From Pseudorasbora parva (Eukaryota; Chordata; Actinopteri; Cypriniformes; Gobionidae): 64,000 nt of DNA. Shown here one piece after another: positions 60,303 through 64,000 of the stretch. The position numbers were made by a program, and so were the translations under genes. The first letter of the stretch is position 1. Every line of letters starts with the position of its first letter. Under the pieces are notes generated by a model. The model searched no databases. It was not told the DNA's origin and worked only from the letters and a program-made list of their open reading frames with translations. The DNA lies in the NCBI RefSeq assembly GCF_024679245.1, contig NC_090173.1:10799428-10863427 (forward strand), given 5' to 3'.

Positions 60303-60944
60303 AAGGGTTAGTTCACCCAAAAAAGTAAAATGTATGTCATTTACTCCTCACCCTATTGTCGTTCCACACCCGTAAGACCTCCGTTCATCTTCACACACAG
60401 TTTAAGATATTTTATATTTAGTCTGAGAGAAAAAACTTTAACTTTATTCAGCATTGTCTTCTCTTCTGGTTTTGTTTTCAATCCTCAAATAAAGATTCAA
60501 ACGGTTCTGAATCAGTGAATCGATTCATGATTCAGATCCCCAACGTCACGTGATTTCAGCAGTTTGACAATCGATCCGAATCATGAATCGATTCACTGAT
60601 TCATAACCGTTTGAATCTTTATTTGAGGATTGAACACAAACGCGGAAGAGAAGACAATGCTGAAGAAAGTCGTAGTTTTTCTTATTTTTGGACCTAAATG
60701 TATTTCCGATGCTTCAAGAGACTCTAATTAACCCACTGATGTCTCATATGGACTACTGTGATGATGTTTTCATTCCCTTTCTGGACATGGACAGTATAGT
60801 GTGCATACACTTTCAAACACTCTCGGACTAAATATAAAATATCTTAAACTGTGTGTGAAGATGAACGGAGGTCTTACGGGTGTGGAACGACATTAGGGTG
60901 GGGAGTTAATGACATACAGTTCATGTTTGGGTGAACTAACCCTT
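60303..60944. mobile_element. 642-bp foldback MITE, AAGGGTTAGTTCACCCAA ends
   Basis: The ends aagggttagttcacccaa are perfectly inverted, with TA on each side (60301-60302 and 60945-60946). Similarity continues through almost the whole length: cacccgtaagacctccgttc and cattgtcttctctt recur inverted, as do the central arms around cgattcatgattc. The whole element could form one hairpin. The end sequence is a very common zebrafish-type repeat. Confidence 0.9.
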
Positions 60945-60980
60945 TATTATAGCACATCATATTTATAAAATATTATACTA

Positions 60981-61275
60981 CACTGTAAAAATTGATTAAA
61001 AAAATAAGTTACCTGGTTGCCTTACAATTTTGAGTTAATTGAAATTAAAAATTAATAAAAAAATTAAAAAAAAGAATACAATGAACTTTTTTTTTTTTTT
61101 TGAGAATCGACAACCTTTATTAAAATATTACTAAGAGATTTTGTATTATTACAAGTGTATTGGGTAATTGTGTGTGTTTTATTTGTGATGACACAGCCAA
61201 ATTGTTCTATTTTCATGATTTATCAAAAACAATTATGTGGTTCAGATACAATAATATTTTGAGTTTTTACCCTGT
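60981..61275. mobile_element. CACTGTAAAAA MITE, copy 4, rearranged
   Basis: Left end cactgtaaaaattg with acctggttgccttacaat; the central gtgtgttttatttgtgatga is in the opposite orientation to copy 3. The right end is degenerate (ttaccctgtaaa). Confidence 0.6.
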
Positions 61276-61409
61276 AAAAAAATATTTAGAAAAAAAGTTC
61301 TCTGATTAATTTATGACTTAAACTAATATTATTTGCAACATTATAAATGTCTTTAATGTCACTTTAGACCAGTTTAATGCATCTTCACTGAATACAAATA
61401 TTAATATCT

Positions 61410-62040
61410 CGGTAACACTTTATTTTAAGGTTCAGTTATTAACTATTACCTAGTTGCTTATTAGTATGCATATTACTAGGATAATGGCTGTTTATTAGCA
61501 CTAATAAAGCTCATATTAATGCCTTATTCTGCATGACCTTAATCCTACCTACACTGTAAAAAAAGTTGTGTAGGTTTTTGTTGGTTTAACTCAAAAAAGT
61601 TAGTAGCCTGGTTGCCTTAAAATTTTGAGTTTATTGAAATTAAAAATTTGAGTTGATAAAATGAAGGAAATTTGTTTAATAAATAGAAACTCAAAATATT
61701 ATTGTATCTGAACCACATAAAAAATGTGATAAATCATGAAAATAGCACAATTTGGCTGCGTCATCACAAATAAAACACACACAATTACCCAATATGCTTA
61801 CAAAATCTTTTAATAATATTTGAATAAAGGTTGTCAAATCTCAAAAATTTTAATTACAATGAACTCAATTTTAAGGCAACCAGGTAACTTGTTTTCTAAA
61901 TCATTTTTTACAGTGCAATACCTAAACTTAAACACTACAAAAATGACCGTACTAACTATTAATAAGCAGTAAATTAGGAGTTTATTGAGGCAAAAGTCGT
62001 AGTTAATAGTGAATGTGTTTCCCATACTAAAGTGTTACCG
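61410..62040. mobile_element. CGGTAACACTTTA-ended MITE hosting another MITE
   Basis: Begins cggtaacactttattttaag and ends actaaagtgttaccg, a clean inverted terminal repeat of about 13 bp. A CACTGTAAAAA MITE (61552-61915) sits inside. Confidence 0.75.
61552..61915. mobile_element. CACTGTAAAAA MITE, copy 5, nested
   Basis: 364 bp, cactgtaaaaaaagt to attttttacagtg, with the family arms and centre. Lies inside the CGGTAACAC element. Confidence 0.85.
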
Positions 62041-62072
62041 ATTTCTCTAAAAAAGAATCGCATAAGTTGCAT

Positions 62073-62448
62073 AAACTGTAAAAAAAAATATTTAGAAAAC
62101 AAGTTACCTGGTTGCTTTAAAAATGTTAGTTCATTGTAATTGAAATTGTTGAGATCTGACAACCTTTATTCAAATATTATTAAAAGATTTTGTAAGCATA
62201 TTGGGTAATTGTGTGTTTTATTTGTGATGACGCAGCCAAATTGTGCTATTTTCATGATTTATCACATTTTTTATGTGGTTCAGATACAATAATATTTTGA
62301 GTGTCTATTTATTAAACAAATTTCCTTCATTGTATTAACTCAAATTTTTAATTTCAATAAACTCAACATTTTAAGGCAACCAGGTTACTTACTTTTTTTA
62401 AGTTAAATCAACAAAAACAACAACAATTTTTTTTTTTTTTTTACAGTG
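62073..62448. mobile_element. CACTGTAAAAA MITE, copy 6
   Basis: Left end aactgtaaaaaaaaatattt (first base mutated), right end ttttttacagtg followed by TA. Opposite orientation to copy 5, judging by the centre tgtgatgacgcagccaaatt. Confidence 0.8.
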
Positions 62449-63067
62449 TATAGAAGTATGTCTAGAAGGTACAGCAACTACATCAGGTCAGAGAAAGTGG
62501 AAAATGCTCAGGTAAAACTAGGCTAAATAACAAACTGGCCGCGGTCAGGAAGCAGGAACCACAGACCTGATCATTAGCACCTGAGAGTCCACTAAAATAA
62601 CCCAGCACCAACAACCAGCACACGTGCCCTCCTGATGTGGAAGGATTCCCCCTCATTCCCTTCAATTACGGCACAACAACAGGAAGAAAGAGCGGCAGAG
62701 GGGCGGCAGGCCAATTTACAGCAGGACTGTCCATCGGGTGCCAGTTATTAGTCTTCATTCGGTGCGGTGCGGAGCGGTGTCGTTTTTACACCTCATTTGT
62801 GAGGGAATAAATTTGGCAAAACAAACAGCGTGTCTGTCCTCAGTCTCGACGGTTTTCCTACGACCCCAACATCTCGCAGTCTCTCTGCTGTACATGACCT
62901 CAAATACTGGCCTACACTCGGAAAAATAACGCTTCCAAAAGGGGGTGTGCTCACAGTGATGTCACGGAGGAAGCGTTCTGGGTTCCGGAAAGAATCTTTC
63001 ACAGTCAACAGTTCATAAAAGAACCCTTTGTTTTTTTCCACAGTAAGAAGAACGTTTCAATACTCTA
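62449..63067. other. no gene recognised
   Basis: Unique-looking sequence, with aaaagaacccttt near 63015 shared with the degenerate MITE at 39905-40150. Confidence 0.4.
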
Positions 63068-63105
63068 CACTCTAAAAATGGCTGGGTTAAAAACAACCCA
63101 ATTGG
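63068..63105. mobile_element. solo end of the CACTCTAAAAAATGCTGGG MITE
   Basis: cactctaaaaatggctgggt then taaaaacaacccaattgg, preceded by TA. Only the left terminal repeat is present. Confidence 0.6.
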
Positions 63106-63204
63106 CAATTCTCAGTATTCTACATTAAACATCTTTGAGTCACACGAAAAAGAGAGAAAGCTTTATATTCTCACACTGAGATGAAATCTTAATATGTATG
63201 TGTG

Positions 63205-63420
63205 TGTGTGTGCGCTTGTTTTTGTGACATATGAGGACACAAATGTGTATAATGTCATGGGTCTGACACAGGTATTACAGGAGAGGGTGAAATATGAGGA
63301 CATTACCCATGGCCCCACTTTACAAAAGGCTTATAAATCACACAGGAGGAGTTTTTATGAGAAAGAAAAAATGCAGAATGTTTCCTGTGATGGGTATGTT
63401 TAGGGGCTGTGTGTGTGTGC

Positions 63421-63454
<34 letters not shown>

Positions 63455-63560
63455 AGGTTTAGGGGCAGGGGCAGTGTAAGGGGATAGAAAATATGGTTTA
63501 TACAGTATAAAAACCCATACGCCTATGGAATGTCCCCATATGTCACAAAAACAAACGTGT
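63205..63560. mobile_element. TTTGTTTTTGTGACATATGG element, probably complete
   Basis: Begins cgcttgtttttgtgacatat and ends with the reverse complement atatgtcacaaaaacaaacg, so this copy shows both inverted ends. A GT tract lies in the middle. The other copies look like one-ended versions. Confidence 0.7.
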
Positions 63561-64000
63561 GTGTGTCAGTGTGTGTGTTTTGGGACTCAGGAGCACCGCA
63601 GTAATCGTCTACAACAGGCATCCGCACCGCATTTGTCCTCTGAGACTAAAGCTGAAAGTGTCTTAATAAAGCAAAAAGACAGAAGATCATTTTAAGCTCT
63701 TATGACACCCGGCGAGGCCTCTTGTGACTCTCACCGGACCACACAACACACACACACAGCGCTAATAAACATGACAGCACAATCTCAGACTGAGACCTGA
63801 GAGAGACCGGCCGGACTGAACACACATGCCAAATACAGACGTCAACGCAATTAAAAATGAACATTATTGGCAAATAAACCAGGCCAGAACATATGGAAAC
63901 TACCAGAGGGCGCTCCTGTCATGAACTGCATTGCCCATAGCTCATTACTTGGACTCATTATGTTTTGATTACTTACACCTGTCTCTCATTATGCTATAAC
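63561..64000. other. no gene recognised
   Basis: Short CA run at 63747-63760; the end of the window has sequence such as gggcgctcctgtcatgaact that may be repetitive. Confidence 0.35.

Overview
The window looks like vertebrate, almost certainly teleost and probably cyprinid, genomic DNA. Spliced exons lie in multi-kilobase introns. The intervening DNA is dominated by DNA transposons and MITEs, a 5S-rRNA-headed SINE, a tRNA-headed SINE with a fish-type core, L2-type LINE scraps, and very long microsatellites and minisatellites. There is no sign of bacterial genes, operons or CRISPR. The species call is an inference from repeat families recognised from memory.

One host gene is visible. An RBFOX-family splicing regulator, best matching RBFOX3 (NeuN), runs on the minus strand across most of the window. 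Six internal coding exons are supported by frame, splice sites and protein match: 51870-51619 (N-terminus with MAQ start), 38899-38768 (RRM start), 20473-20420 and 10719-10627 (rest of the RRM, including the 93-nt exon), 9858-9798 (61 nt) and 9606-9553 (54 nt). Together they give 646 nt in one continuous frame. Upstream 5' exons and the C-terminal exons are not visible and presumably lie outside the window. The 768-nt intron after the 93-nt RRM exon holds five UGCAUG motifs in transcript orientation, the RBFOX recognition sequence, which suggests autoregulation. Three acceptors lie just downstream of long CT-rich tracts, two of them microsatellites.

The introns and 5' flank are packed with mobile DNA. 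The most complete element is a Tc1/mariner-type transposon at 56568-58247 with an uninterrupted 333-codon DD35E transposase, near-identical terminal repeats and a TA duplication. It sits inside a 131-bp satellite array, which is itself inside a TTAA-flanked element (54322-58473). Other nests are a three-level stack at 13621-17431, two adjacent hAT-like elements sharing an 8-bp target at 28314-30788, a Harbinger-like element in the terminal repeat of another at 41273-43111, and a TTAA element hosting a CAGGG-ended element at 43903-46581.

Large tandem arrays include a 47-bp minisatellite of about 5.3 kb (20.9-26.2 kb) with higher-order duplication, a 37-bp array with an EcoRI-type site in nearly every unit (49.2-51.6 kb), a GTTA-type 10-bp array (6.2-7.6 kb), a 1.9-kb GGAT array (11.2-13.1 kb), and many CA, GA, GATA and TTTC tracts. 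Nearly all long open frames in these arrays are artefacts of repeats that lack stop codons. Stretches of balanced composition with no repeat signature (about 2.4-2.9, 26.5-27.1, 31.8-32.6, 34.3-34.9 and 48.3-49.1 kb) may hold conserved regulatory elements.
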